Part shown: positions 9,361 to 18,167 of the stretch, piece after piece | How the letters are laid out: each line of letters opens with the position of its first letter | Position numbering within the stretch: position 1 is the first letter of the stretch | Assembly (NCBI GenBank): GCA_032334055.1 | Contig: JAUOZS010000001.1 | Location: forward strand, 124,001-188,000 | Source of the DNA: Selenomonadales bacterium 4137-cl | Lineage (GTDB): Bacteria > Bacillota > Negativicutes > Sporomusales > UBA7701 | Direction: 5' to 3' | Length of the DNA stretch: 64,000 nt | Made by a program: the position numbers and the translations under genes | Notes under the pieces: generated by a model | Told to the model about the DNA's origin: nothing | The model's database searches: none | The model's input: the letters and a program-made list of their open reading frames with translations, nothing else

Positions 9361-11592
9361 ATGAAGCTGGCCGTTGCTTTGCTGGTGGGGAGCCCTTCCG
9401 GGGCCGCCGAAGGGATGCTTGCCGATTTCGACCAGGCGGGTTATCAGGTGCACGTGTTTGGCAATGTGGAAGATCAGGCCGGCATCTTGGCGGCGTTTCC
9501 CGATATTATGCACTATATCGGGTCAAATGCCGGAGGTGAGCCTGAGAGGCTTGTTCTCATCTCCAATTACCGGGAACTGCTGTTTTCCTGGTTTCGCTGT
9601 TATAACAGCCTGATAGACGACTTTGTATTTTGCTGCGACGAGCATGATTATGAAGCGCCCGTAAACGCCGCAACGCAAATGTATAAATGCCTCGCCGCTT
9701 TTAACAACAGCGGCCGCGAGACCCTCCAAGGGCGGATATTTATCGCCGTCGGCCCCGATAATTTTGCGACGGCGGCCGCGTTGCTGCTGCGTAACAATAA
9801 CTTTGTCCATTTCGCGCCCTATAACGAGTTCAATTTTGCCGTTAAAACGGCAAAGACGCCGGTGAATAAACGCTATTATCTCAATAAGCGCGAATACGAA
9901 TACCGGGCAACGGCGGACGGGACGGCGGAAAATATATTGTTGTCGACGGACGTTGACTCTGCCGAAGAAGACCGGGAATTCCCGGCCGCCCTCAGCCGGC
10001 ATCCGCATTTCGTGTTCTTCTACATCGCGATGTTGAGCATGCAGGCGGCGTCATCCGCCCCAAGAAAGCTCCTGGCGATTTTCTCGGCCCTCAACAGGGA
10101 CAATGCCGTTGCCGCAGAGTATTACCGGCACTATTTTGAACAGCATGGCCAGGATGCCCGCTTGTCTTTCCAGGCGAAAATTATCCTGGCGTTTTTCGCG
10201 CTCCAGTTCGGGATCACGGACGGAGTCGGCCGGTTTCTGATGCAGACGATGCTGAGTGACAGTACGCATAGGAAGTATCATTATTTTTTGCTTGTGCAGG
10301 CTTTGTCGTATGAAGCTAATCTCGGCATGCAGCCTTATGCCGGCCTTTACAACGATCGCCAGCAGATACTCTCTGCGGCCAGCGAATATTACCGTCCGGC
10401 ACTCGCGCCGCAAACCGGAGCGCAGAACGATAACAACTCCGCCGGCGGCAAACGAAAGGTGGCGGTGTTGGTTCCGCAGCTGCTCGCCCTGGTCCACGCG
10501 CCGACCAGAGTGATCCTGAACTACTGCAAACAATTGAAGCTGGACTATCCGGATTATGAGCTCAAGATATTCGTGGAAGACACGCACTTTTTCGATCCTG
10601 AGGAAGCAGCCATCATGCCGTTTCTGTTCAAATCCGTGCCCTCCGGACAAGACGCCGGCATCCACCGGGAGTTTTTATCGCCGGCGGCAGTCGATATTCA
10701 TTATTCAGCCGTCGATTTACCGAGAAAGGAGCGCCTTGAACGGGACTTGGCGGCGATAACAAGCTTCGGCCCCGACTTGGTCTGGGCGGTCAACGCCGAT
10801 GTCAGTATTCTGAGAGAGGTGTTGTTTTCCCTGTACCCTGTCCTGGATATGCCTTCCACCCTTAAAATAAGCTGTAGCTGCAAGGCCGACCTGTTCATTT
10901 GTTTTCAGGATATCGCACAGGTGAAAGCGGAGTGCGAAAAGTACGATTTTCTCCTTGAGAGCATCAATTCCGGCAAATTTGTCCGGCATCAACCGGGAAT
11001 GGACCTCGCCGGGCCGCAGAGGGAGAAAAGCCGGTCCGAATATTTTCTGCGCCCGGAAGATTTCGTGCTGATTACCGTCGGCAACCGGCTCGACGCGGAT
11101 TTGACCGCGGATTTCGTTCTTATGGTCGATTCGTTTCTTGACAAGCACGCGAACGCAAAATGGGTTGTCGTCGGCAAAGGCGGCGAGAACGCCGTCGGCA
11201 AGCTGTGCCCAGGTTCTGCCGGCAACAGGGTGTTTATCGAATACGATGATGACTTGGCCGCTTTATACGCCGTATGCGATGTCTACATCAACCCTTTCCG
11301 GCAGGGGGGCGGGGTGAGCGCCGCCATGGCGATGCACCAGTCACTGCCGGTCGTAACCCTCGGCGGTTCGGATGTGGGAGCGATCGCCGGCAGCGAGGGT
11401 TCCCTGACTGATAAGGACGACTATTGGGCGGAAATGGAAAGGCTGTATGCTGACGGCGATTACCGGCGGAACAGGGGGCGGCGGGCCAAACAACGGATTG
11501 ACGAGGTTTACGGCATGGCCGGGGCGGTCAAGGAAATGGTCGGCTTTTTCGGGCAAACGCTAGCTAACTACCGTAAGCGCCAGGAGGCATAA
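9361..11592 (+). CDS. large glycosyltransferase, GT-B fold
   Basis: This 743-residue protein starts at ATG 9361 after AAGGGAGGAAACGC. The C-terminal part, about residues 370-743, is GT4-like: a QLLALVHAPTR start, VITVGNRLDADLT, WVVVGKGGENA, and the nucleotide-sugar motif region NPFRQGGGVSAAMAM. The N-terminal 360 residues resemble the helical extensions seen in flagellin and HMW-type glycosyltransferases, but I do not recognise them precisely. It is the last gene of the glycan operon and may transfer the finished sugar to a protein or polymer. Confidence 0.75.
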   Translation: MKLAVALLVGSPSGAAEGMLADFDQAGYQVHVFGNVEDQAGILAAFPDIMHYIGSNAGGEPERLVLISNYRELLFSWFRCYNSLIDDFVFCCDEHDYEAPVNAATQMYKCLAAFNNSGRETLQGRIFIAVGPDNFATAAALLLRNNNFVHFAPYNEFNFAVKTAKTPVNKRYYLNKREYEYRATADGTAENILLSTDVDSAEEDREFPAALSRHPHFVFFYIAMLSMQAASSAPRKLLAIFSALNRDNAVAAEYYRHYFEQHGQDARLSFQAKIILAFFALQFGITDGVGRFLMQTMLSDSTHRKYHYFLLVQALSYEANLGMQPYAGLYNDRQQILSAASEYYRPALAPQTGAQNDNNSAGGKRKVAVLVPQLLALVHAPTRVILNYCKQLKLDYPDYELKIFVEDTHFFDPEEAAIMPFLFKSVPSGQDAGIHREFLSPAAVDIHYSAVDLPRKERLERDLAAITSFGPDLVWAVNADVSILREVLFSLYPVLDMPSTLKISCSCKADLFICFQDIAQVKAECEKYDFLLESINSGKFVRHQPGMDLAGPQREKSRSEYFLRPEDFVLITVGNRLDADLTADFVLMVDSFLDKHANAKWVVVGKGGENAVGKLCPGSAGNRVFIEYDDDLAALYAVCDVYINPFRQGGGVSAAMAMHQSLPVVTLGGSDVGAIAGSEGSLTDKDDYWAEMERLYADGDYRRNRGRRAKQRIDEVYGMAGAVKEMVGFFGQTLANYRKRQEA

Positions 11593-11669
11593 GTATGTCT
11601 AATCCTTTAGCTTGCGGCTCTGCCTGTCCGGGATAACAAGGCGGGGTCTGCAGGCGCTGATGTATGACA

Positions 11670-11716
11670 AAGCTTCGTTTGCCGGAGAAAACCGGTGACG
11701 AGGCTTGCTTTTTTTG
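11670..11716 (+). terminator. intrinsic terminator after glycan operon
   Basis: An imperfect 14-bp stem (AAGCTTCGT and GCCGG pairing with CCGGT and ACGAGGCTT) with a short A-rich loop is followed by a run of seven T. It ends the operon that begins before base 1. Confidence 0.8.
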
Positions 11717-11914
11717 CCCAATTTGTCGTTTATGCGAGGTGTGCTACTGCGGTAAATATGGGGATAAGCTTGCGCTTGGTCCGGTGCCGCAGGGCACTTT
11801 CCATAGAAATACATTAAAAAACCAGGAATTATGTGGCGTTTGTCGAAATTTTCTAAAGGTGGGTTATTATAGGAGGGCAGCTATCTGCGGCAGAATGCTT
11901 AACAACGGGAGGCC
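11717..11914. other. intergenic region, putative promoter for 11915 operon
   Basis: This stretch follows the terminator and holds no convincing gene. A TTGTCG box near 11841 and an AT-rich TTATTATA about 18 bases downstream could be a sigma-A promoter. The match is modest. A Cys-rich 84-codon ORF crossing the terminator was rejected. Confidence 0.3.
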
Positions 11915-13117
11915 ATGACGGTGGACTGCTTGCATCATATAAAGAAGGCGGATATGCCTTTTGAGTCGGTCGTGCTGTTGATCGTCGGCATGACGATGAT
12001 ACTGACCGGGGGCTTGCTTTTCCCCGTCGCGGCCGGAGTCTTTCCCTACTATGAAAATGGGCCGTACGGTTTGCTGCTGGTTATGGTTTCGCTGCAGATG
12101 ATCGCGCTGGGGAAAACGCCGTTCGGCGATATGCGCAGGTCTAAGGCTTTGCTCGCCGCAGGCGCGGCGGTGGCGGCGGTCGGCATCCTGACTTGCTGCA
12201 TTCCGGTTTTCCCGCGTCCCGTGTTTCGCGCATTGCTGTTTTTGATCATGGGCCCGGGAGGGCTTGTTCTGCTCGTGCGGATGTGCTGCGCCTGGGGAAC
12301 GCTGCGGACCTGGGTAAGGCAGGGAGGCGTTTTACGGCATCTGGTCGCAGCCTGCACCGCCGTTTATGGGTTGTCGATGGCGACCGCCGTGCTTATTTGG
12401 CGGCAGAAGCTGTTGACGACGCCACTGACGGCGGGGGTTATTCTGGTTTACGGGGTTTCTGTGGCGTATCTGGCCGCCGTGCTCTGGCTTGTCTACCGGG
12501 AGTATCCTGGGGCGGAAAAGGCGGCTAAGGATGACGGCGCGCTTTCCACGGACAAGGCCACGCTTTTGCTGACAGGGATTTTTATGCTGCTGCTCGGGGT
12601 TGTCCTGATCCCGGTCAATTTGGGCATGGTGCCGTTTTCGGGAAGCGCTCAGCTCGGGCTTTTGATGGTTATTTTCGCGGTGCAGATGCTGGCTTCGGGG
12701 AGTACGCCGCTTGGCCCGTTCCCCCGTTCGTGGCTGATGATTTTTCTGGGGCTGGTGTTTGCCGCGCTGGGCATCGTGTCTTGCATCGTGCCGGACATCT
12801 TGGCGGCGCCGTTGACGATTATGGTTGGGGTGCTGAATATTCTGGGGGGCATTATCGGGCTGGCGCGGACGCTTATGCCACGCCTGACAGGCGCGACAGG
12901 GCCGCCGGGGGACGTTCCGCCTATTTTGCGGCGGCTTTTCGCCACCCAGGTGGTCATGAATCTGTTGGCGGTCGCGTTCGGGACGTCGATGTTGGTGGCC
13001 AACCTTGTCCCCGGGATGATCGTGGGCGTGGTTTTGGCTGCTAACGGAGGAATTCTCCTTTATTTGATCAGGATTTTGACGGTTATAGATAAAATGCGGG
13101 GCGAACAGCCAGGGTGA
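11915..13117 (+). CDS. multi-pass membrane protein with internal duplication
   Basis: This 400-residue protein has about ten to twelve hydrophobic segments. Two blocks repeat. Residues near 15-100 (IVGMTMILTGGLLFPV, then QMIALGKTPFGD) resemble residues near 215-300 (LTGIFMLLLGVVLIPV, then QMLASGSTPLGP). I do not recognise a family. Neighbours are an acetoacetate-decarboxylase-like protein and an SDR, both within 15 bases, so it may transport or handle the metabolite they process (inference). Start at ATG 11915 follows GGGAGG; ATG 11954 is an alternative. Confidence 0.75.
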   Translation: MTVDCLHHIKKADMPFESVVLLIVGMTMILTGGLLFPVAAGVFPYYENGPYGLLLVMVSLQMIALGKTPFGDMRRSKALLAAGAAVAAVGILTCCIPVFPRPVFRALLFLIMGPGGLVLLVRMCCAWGTLRTWVRQGGVLRHLVAACTAVYGLSMATAVLIWRQKLLTTPLTAGVILVYGVSVAYLAAVLWLVYREYPGAEKAAKDDGALSTDKATLLLTGIFMLLLGVVLIPVNLGMVPFSGSAQLGLLMVIFAVQMLASGSTPLGPFPRSWLMIFLGLVFAALGIVSCIVPDILAAPLTIMVGVLNILGGIIGLARTLMPRLTGATGPPGDVPPILRRLFATQVVMNLLAVAFGTSMLVANLVPGMIVGVVLAANGGILLYLIRILTVIDKMRGEQPG

Positions 13118-13130
13118 GGAGGAGAGAGAA

Positions 13131-13916
13131 ATGTTCAGGTTTGACGAACGGCTTTCATATCGCATGCCGGCGCATTTCGGCGGCACGGAGGGCAGCGGGT
13201 GCCAGAGCCTGCCCTATGACGATGTTTCGTCGATCATGATCAGCTACCGTACCGATGAAGCCAAACTGTCGCAGTATGTGCCGGATGAGTTTGAAATCCT
13301 CGAACCGGTCGTGCTGGTCAATTATTCGAAATGCCTCGGCATCCGGTGGATGGGCGGGGGGCATTATTCGATGCTGGCGGTGATGACGCCTGCCAGGCAC
13401 AGCCGGTCGGGCGTCGAGGGGGCCTATATTCTGGTGATCTGGGAGAACAAGACGGCGCCGATTCTGGGAGGGCGTGAGGAGACCGGCATGCCGAAAATAT
13501 ACGCCGATATCCCGGACTATCATCAACTGGACGGTCGTTTCACGGTGCATGCCAGCCACGAGGGCAGGGCCTTTGTGGAGCTTGAGCTGGAGACGCAAAA
13601 AGCGCTGACCGCCGAAGAACTGGCCGGGATGAACGCCAACGGCCGGATGAACCAGCTCGGGTGGCGGTATATCCCCAATGTGGGCAGGCCGGGAGCCGCC
13701 CTTTCCCATGCTGTTTTATATCCGGCCGATACGACGTACCGGTCGGGCGGCAGCGGGGTCGGCAGGATCGTGTGGACCAAGGCGAGTCCGGCCCTGAATC
13801 CGCTGCAGCACCATATAATCAACGCTTTGACCGATTTGCCGGTGCTGGAGTATCGACAGGGCTTATTCGCAAAATCGGCGCTCAATCTTCGCGGCGACTT
13901 GATCCGCGAGCTTTAA
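13131..13916 (+). CDS. acetoacetate decarboxylase family protein
   Basis: This 261-residue protein has the ADC-family fold signatures: YRTDEAKLSQYVPDEFE near the N-terminus, the GREETGMPK block and a VELELET strand. The conserved Schiff-base lysine is present as K122, but the next residue is Ile. In true acetoacetate decarboxylase the adjacent lysine lowers the pKa of the catalytic one, so this protein may have another activity (for example, a retro-aldol, dehydratase or related Schiff-base reaction). It sits between the membrane protein and an SDR in one operon. Confidence 0.8.
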   Translation: MFRFDERLSYRMPAHFGGTEGSGCQSLPYDDVSSIMISYRTDEAKLSQYVPDEFEILEPVVLVNYSKCLGIRWMGGGHYSMLAVMTPARHSRSGVEGAYILVIWENKTAPILGGREETGMPKIYADIPDYHQLDGRFTVHASHEGRAFVELELETQKALTAEELAGMNANGRMNQLGWRYIPNVGRPGAALSHAVLYPADTTYRSGGSGVGRIVWTKASPALNPLQHHIINALTDLPVLEYRQGLFAKSALNLRGDLIREL

Positions 13917-13929
13917 AGGGGGAAGAGGG

Positions 13930-14727
13930 ATGGCTGACGTATTTGCAGGCAAGATCTGTATTGTAACCGGCGGGACGTCGGGAATCGGGTTCGCGGTTTC
14001 GGAGGCTTTGCTGAAACGGGGCGCGACGGTGTATGCCGTGGGGATTCCCGCGGAAGGCGTGAAGGCGGCCGCGAAAAAAATGGCCGGTTACCCGCGGGCG
14101 CGTTTTGCCGCCGTCGACGTTACCGATTATGAAGCGGTGCAGAAGCTGGTCGATGATGTTGTCGCCGAGTGCGGCCGGCTGGATTATATGTTCAACAACG
14201 CGGGCATCGGCGCGACCGTTCAGTTTGAGAAGGTGACGCTGGATTTTTGGAAGAAGGTTGTCGACATTAATCTTTGGGGCGTCATTCATGGCGTGCACGC
14301 GGCTTTTCCGGTGATGGCCAAACAAGGTTCCGGGCATATTGTCAACACCTCGTCGGTGGCAGGAATCCTGGCTCCGCCGTACCAGGCCGTATATTCCGCA
14401 ACCAAGTTCGCGGTGACGGGGCTGACCGAGGCGCTGCGCTATGAGCACGAGTATCGGGGAATAGCCTTTTCCACGATCTGCCCCGGAAACGTGGCCACGG
14501 AGATATTCGACGGAATAGAACCGCCGCCTGACGCGATTTCGCCCGCGGAAGCGGCCGGGATCATCCTGGCTGGGGTCGAGCGCAAGGAAGGGCTGATCAT
14601 TTTCCCGGAGCATATCAAACAATTGTATCTGGCGGTAAAGGCGGACCAGGAAAAGATGGATGCCGTGATGAGGGATATGGCTGAGACTCGCCGGAAGGCC
14701 TACGAGACAGGCGGAAAGTACTATTAA
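13930..14727 (+). CDS. SDR family oxidoreductase
   Basis: This 265-residue classical SDR has the TGGTSGIG cofactor motif, NNAGIG, the serine in NTSSVAG and the catalytic pair YSATK. It begins 13 bases after the ADC-like gene, with GGGGGAAGAGGG upstream. It likely reduces or oxidises a keto/hydroxy substrate shared with the ADC-like enzyme. The substrate cannot be read from the sequence. Confidence 0.85.
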   Translation: MADVFAGKICIVTGGTSGIGFAVSEALLKRGATVYAVGIPAEGVKAAAKKMAGYPRARFAAVDVTDYEAVQKLVDDVVAECGRLDYMFNNAGIGATVQFEKVTLDFWKKVVDINLWGVIHGVHAAFPVMAKQGSGHIVNTSSVAGILAPPYQAVYSATKFAVTGLTEALRYEHEYRGIAFSTICPGNVATEIFDGIEPPPDAISPAEAAGIILAGVERKEGLIIFPEHIKQLYLAVKADQEKMDAVMRDMAETRRKAYETGGKYY

Positions 14728-14774
14728 TCACTCTTTGCAGGGTGCGCGCTAACGGCATTGCCAGCGGCTTTTTG

Positions 14775-14814
14775 CAAAAAACCTCTTGTCAGGAAACAAG
14801 AGGTTTTTTGCATT
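14775..14814. terminator. intrinsic terminator
   Basis: A perfect 15-bp stem (CAAAAAACCTCTTGT with ACAAGAGGTTTTTTG) and a 6-base loop end the operon 11915-14727. Confidence 0.9.
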
Positions 14815-14992
14815 TTCGCGCTTGGCGGATGGCGGTTGCCGGCGCGCCGGCCGTTCGGCGGGCGGCGACGACGGGACCGATCGGTCGGGCGTTTTTGCGT
14901 CGCGGGGGAGTTGGCGCAATTGCGCTGGGAAATACTATCTTTGGTTGTAAGCGCAGCGCTATAGATATCATCGGTAAGCGGAGGTGTAAAGA

Positions 14993-16075
14993 TTGTCTCA
15001 GCTCAACGCGCTTTCCATTGCCGTTCAGGCCGGCGTTCCGGTGCTGACCTGGGGGCCGCCCGGTGTCGGCAAGACGGCGACCATTACGATGCTGGCGGAG
15101 GAGCTTTCCCTGCCGCTCGAGGTTGTATTGGCGTCCATTCGCGAGCCGGCGGACTTTTCCGGGCTTCCGGTCATCCGCGAGGATGGGGTTCGCATGGAGC
15201 CGCCCGCCTGGGCAAAGCGCCTGGTCCGGGAAGGAAAAGGCATGCTTTTTCTGGATGAGATCTCTACCGCGCCGCCGGCGGTTCAGTCCGCCCTGCTCAG
15301 GATTGTCCTGGAAAGAGTGGTCGGCGATCTTGCCCTGCCTGACGGGGTTTCCGTCGTGGCTTCGGCCAATCCGGCGGACCAGTTCTACAGCGGGTGGGAG
15401 CTTTCCGCTCCGCTGGCGAACAGGTTTTGCCATTTGGTCTGGTATCTGGATACGCATAACTGGGTCGAGGGCATGGTGAGAGGCTGGTCGATCCTTGGCC
15501 TGCCGCGCCTCGCGCCGGACTGGGAAGGCTCCCTGCCGGAAAAGCAGGCGCTTGTGGCGTCTTTTATCCGGCACAGGCCGCATTTGCTGCTGCAGGTACC
15601 GAAAGATGAGACGCAGGCCGGGAAAGCGTGGCCGTCGCCCAGGTCGTGGTCGATGGCGGCGAGGCTGCTGGCGGCCGCGCATGCTGTGCGGGCTGAAGAG
15701 GACGCGGTTGCGTTATTGGTTTCCGGTTGCGTAGGGGAGGGCGCCTGCCTGGAGTTTTTGGCTTGGTACAGGGATCTGGACCTGCCCGATCCGGAGGATG
15801 TTCTGGCCGACCCTTCCCGGTTTCAGCTTCCGGAGCGCGGCGACCAGGCTTTCGCCATATTGGCGGCGGTTGTCGCGGCTGCTATCGGCGGCCTGACCGA
15901 GGAACGCTGGGCGGCAGCCTGGAGCGTGCTGGCAAAAGCGGTCGACCAGGGGAAAAAAGATATTGCGGCGGTTGCGGCCAAAAAGCTGGCGCAGGCGAAG
16001 AAGCCGGAATTCCCCTTGCCCCGTAAAGAGCTGCGGGAATTTATTCCACTGCTGCAGAAGGGCGGGTTGATGTGA
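14993..16075 (+). CDS. MoxR-type AAA+ ATPase
   Basis: This 360-residue ATPase starts at TTG 14993 after GGAGGTGTAAAGA. Walker A is GPPGVGKT at residues 21-28 and Walker B is MLFLDE at about 84-89; sensor and lid regions follow. MoxR ATPases act as chaperone-like remodelers with a VWA-domain partner that binds a metal ion. The partner is encoded two genes downstream. The genes overlap by four bases (GTGA), which implies coupled translation. Confidence 0.85.
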   Translation: MSQLNALSIAVQAGVPVLTWGPPGVGKTATITMLAEELSLPLEVVLASIREPADFSGLPVIREDGVRMEPPAWAKRLVREGKGMLFLDEISTAPPAVQSALLRIVLERVVGDLALPDGVSVVASANPADQFYSGWELSAPLANRFCHLVWYLDTHNWVEGMVRGWSILGLPRLAPDWEGSLPEKQALVASFIRHRPHLLLQVPKDETQAGKAWPSPRSWSMAARLLAAAHAVRAEEDAVALLVSGCVGEGACLEFLAWYRDLDLPDPEDVLADPSRFQLPERGDQAFAILAAVVAAAIGGLTEERWAAAWSVLAKAVDQGKKDIAAVAAKKLAQAKKPEFPLPRKELREFIPLLQKGGLM

Positions 16076-16725
16076 CGCCGCTTAAGGAAACGACCAATTT
16101 CGTTTTCTGGATGGACAGGGCGTGCGATTATTTGCAGGTTGGCGACGCTACCGTTACTTTGGAATGCGCGCAGGAATCGAGGCTGGATTTTTATAATAAC
16201 AAGGATTCCAAATTGCCTGCTTATCTGCTTTACGCGGTTTTCCGCGCCACGTTTGGCGGCGAGTGGGTCGACAGCTTCGAGCGGCTGCATCAAGGCAGGG
16301 CAGGCATGTGGAAAGTCGAGAGTTTTTTTCAGCCGAACGGCATGAAAGAGTACCGGTTATACACGATAACGGAGCATGAGCCGGTCTGTTCGTCGGCGAT
16401 CACGGTCGTGAAAAACAAGGTCAATACCTTTTCCATTTACGCGGAAGACGCGGCGCCGCTGTTGAGGAGAGTGATCGAGGATCATCCCCCGGTCTTTTTT
16501 CCGCGCTACCGGAACAACCGCAGTACTTATTGTTTAAAAAATCAATCCTGCGATAAGTATTTTTTTACGCTGACTCCCACGACGATAAAAAGTCAGCGGG
16601 AGGCAACGCGGACGATCAAGGTGGACAAGGATAAATTCCTCTATGACGCCTTCCGGGCCGGAGAAGCATCGGGACTGAAGGAAACGATCGACGCGCTGAA
16701 ATGCTTGGAGGTGTTGCTGGCGTGA
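16072..16725 (+). CDS. conserved hypothetical protein in MoxR-VWA operon
   Basis: This 217-residue soluble protein has no motif I recognise. It is linked by GTGA overlaps to both the MoxR ATPase and the VWA/peptidase gene, so it is probably a third component or the client of that system. Visible features are an aromatic-rich N-terminal half and a basic segment near residue 160 (KYFFTLTPTTIKSQREATR). Confidence 0.75.
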   Translation: MTPLKETTNFVFWMDRACDYLQVGDATVTLECAQESRLDFYNNKDSKLPAYLLYAVFRATFGGEWVDSFERLHQGRAGMWKVESFFQPNGMKEYRLYTITEHEPVCSSAITVVKNKVNTFSIYAEDAAPLLRRVIEDHPPVFFPRYRNNRSTYCLKNQSCDKYFFTLTPTTIKSQREATRTIKVDKDKFLYDAFRAGEASGLKETIDALKCLEVLLA

Positions 16726-18041
16726 TTATTCCCGAGGAGCTGCAGGCCGGCCGGCTTTTTTTGACTAAAACCCACCCGTATCTGGCTTCCGCCTTGTGGG
16801 CTCTTCAGCCGGTGGCAAAGGCCGACTTCGGAATAATGGCGGTCGATATGTATTGGCGGCTTTACTTTGATCCGGTGAAATTGACCGAGCTGCCGGTCGA
16901 AGTGGTCGGAGGAATTCTTTATCACGAAATTTGCCATCTGCTTCGCAACCATCCGGAAAGAATGAAGGATTTCAATCCCCGGCTCAGCAATATCGCCTCC
17001 GACGCCGAAATAAACGACGACCTTCTCCGCGAAGGGGTCAAGTTTCCCGCCCAGCCGGTGACTCCGCAGCTGATCGGGCAGCCGGAAAACCTCCTGGCGG
17101 AGGAGTACTATTATGCCCTGGAAAAGAACAAACCTGACCAAGACCGGGCTGGGACCATGCCGCAGGATAATGACACAGGTGACGGGACGTCGGATGGGCG
17201 GGAAGGTTCTGACCGGACTCGGGGCAACGATGCTGACGGTTCTGAGTCTGATAATGAAAAAAGCCGCTCTGCCGGCAGGGAGCGGCGCGGGTTCCCGTCG
17301 CCCGGTTCCGGGCGGTGCGGCTCGTGCGCGACGGGGCGAAAGGAGGAATGGGAGGAGGAAGCGCCGGGAAAAGGTTCGTCAACCGGGATCAGTAAGGCGG
17401 AAGGGGAGCTGATCAGGCGGGATGTCGCCAACCAGATCGCCGAGTACGCCGAAGGGAGAGGCCGCATCCCGGGGCATTTGGCGCGCTGGGCCCAGGAAAA
17501 ACTGCACCCGAAAGTTAACTGGCGGAGAAAACTCGCGGCGGCTATCCGCTATGCCGTTGTCGATCAAGCCGGGGGAAAGGATTACTCTTACCGTCGTCCG
17601 TCCCGCCGCCAGGGGCAGATCGGCAGTCGGGACGTCATTTTCCCGTCTTTGCGGTGTCCGGTGCCTTCGGTGGCCGTTGTGGCGGACACCAGCGCCAGTA
17701 TATCGGACCGGATGCTCGCCCAGTCGCTCGCCGAAATCGCGGGTATTCTCAGATCGCTGGGGCAGAGGGAGGGAATCCATGTCCTGGCGGTCGACGCGGC
17801 AGTCGGGTTTTGCCGCAAGGTATTCCGGCCTGAGCAGGTCCGGTTTGTCGGCGGCGGCGGAACGGATATGGGGGTCGGCTTGGAGGCAGCGGCAAGATTA
17901 AGGCCCTTGCCCCAGTTGGGGATCGTCATTTCCGACGGGCACACAGCCTGGCCGGAAAGCCCGCCGCCGGGGATGAAAGTCATCGTGATGCTGACCGGCG
18001 ACGGGAAAGCGCCGGATTGGGCCAACGTTATTCAATTATGA
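16722..18041 (+). CDS. VWA-like domain protein with HExxH metallopeptidase-like domain (DUF2201)
   Basis: This 439-residue protein starts at GTG 16722 in a GTGA overlap. The N-terminal domain has the zinc-peptidase-like motif HEICH at residues 68-72. A low-complexity charged linker, about 125-220, is rich in Asp, Gly, Arg and Ser. The C-terminal VWA-like domain has a DTSAS MIDAS motif and GGGTDMG. This matches the DUF2201 putative metal-dependent peptidase family that pairs with MoxR ATPases. Function is unknown; a quality-control or maturation role is an inference from the pairing. Confidence 0.85.
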   Translation: MIIPEELQAGRLFLTKTHPYLASALWALQPVAKADFGIMAVDMYWRLYFDPVKLTELPVEVVGGILYHEICHLLRNHPERMKDFNPRLSNIASDAEINDDLLREGVKFPAQPVTPQLIGQPENLLAEEYYYALEKNKPDQDRAGTMPQDNDTGDGTSDGREGSDRTRGNDADGSESDNEKSRSAGRERRGFPSPGSGRCGSCATGRKEEWEEEAPGKGSSTGISKAEGELIRRDVANQIAEYAEGRGRIPGHLARWAQEKLHPKVNWRRKLAAAIRYAVVDQAGGKDYSYRRPSRRQGQIGSRDVIFPSLRCPVPSVAVVADTSASISDRMLAQSLAEIAGILRSLGQREGIHVLAVDAAVGFCRKVFRPEQVRFVGGGGTDMGVGLEAAARLRPLPQLGIVISDGHTAWPESPPPGMKVIVMLTGDGKAPDWANVIQL

Positions 18042-18057
18042 ATGCGAGGAAAAGGCT

Positions 18058-18090
18058 GAGAATCCGTGAGTTCGCGGGTTCTCATTGTTT
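18058..18090 (+). terminator. probable weak terminator
   Basis: A 9-bp stem (GAGAATCCG with CGGGTTCTC, one G-T pair) follows the VWA gene. The T tract is short and interrupted. Confidence 0.5.
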
Positions 18091-18100
18091 GTCTGGATGG

Positions 18101-18128
18101 TTGGCGGCGGTGGCCGGTATGGTATAAT
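18101..18128 (+). promoter_or_regulatory. sigma-A promoter with extended -10
   Basis: TTGGCG, a 16-base spacer and a perfect TATAAT preceded by TGG form an extended -10 promoter. It lies 40 bases before the ATG at 18168. Confidence 0.65.
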
Positions 18129-18167
18129 ATGAAAAGCAATGCACATTTATCCGCAGGGAGACTCAGC

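Noticed and set aside
11664..11918. Cys-rich 84-codon ORF
   Set aside because: Its start lies inside the terminator hairpin, it has no ribosome binding site, and it overlaps the next gene.
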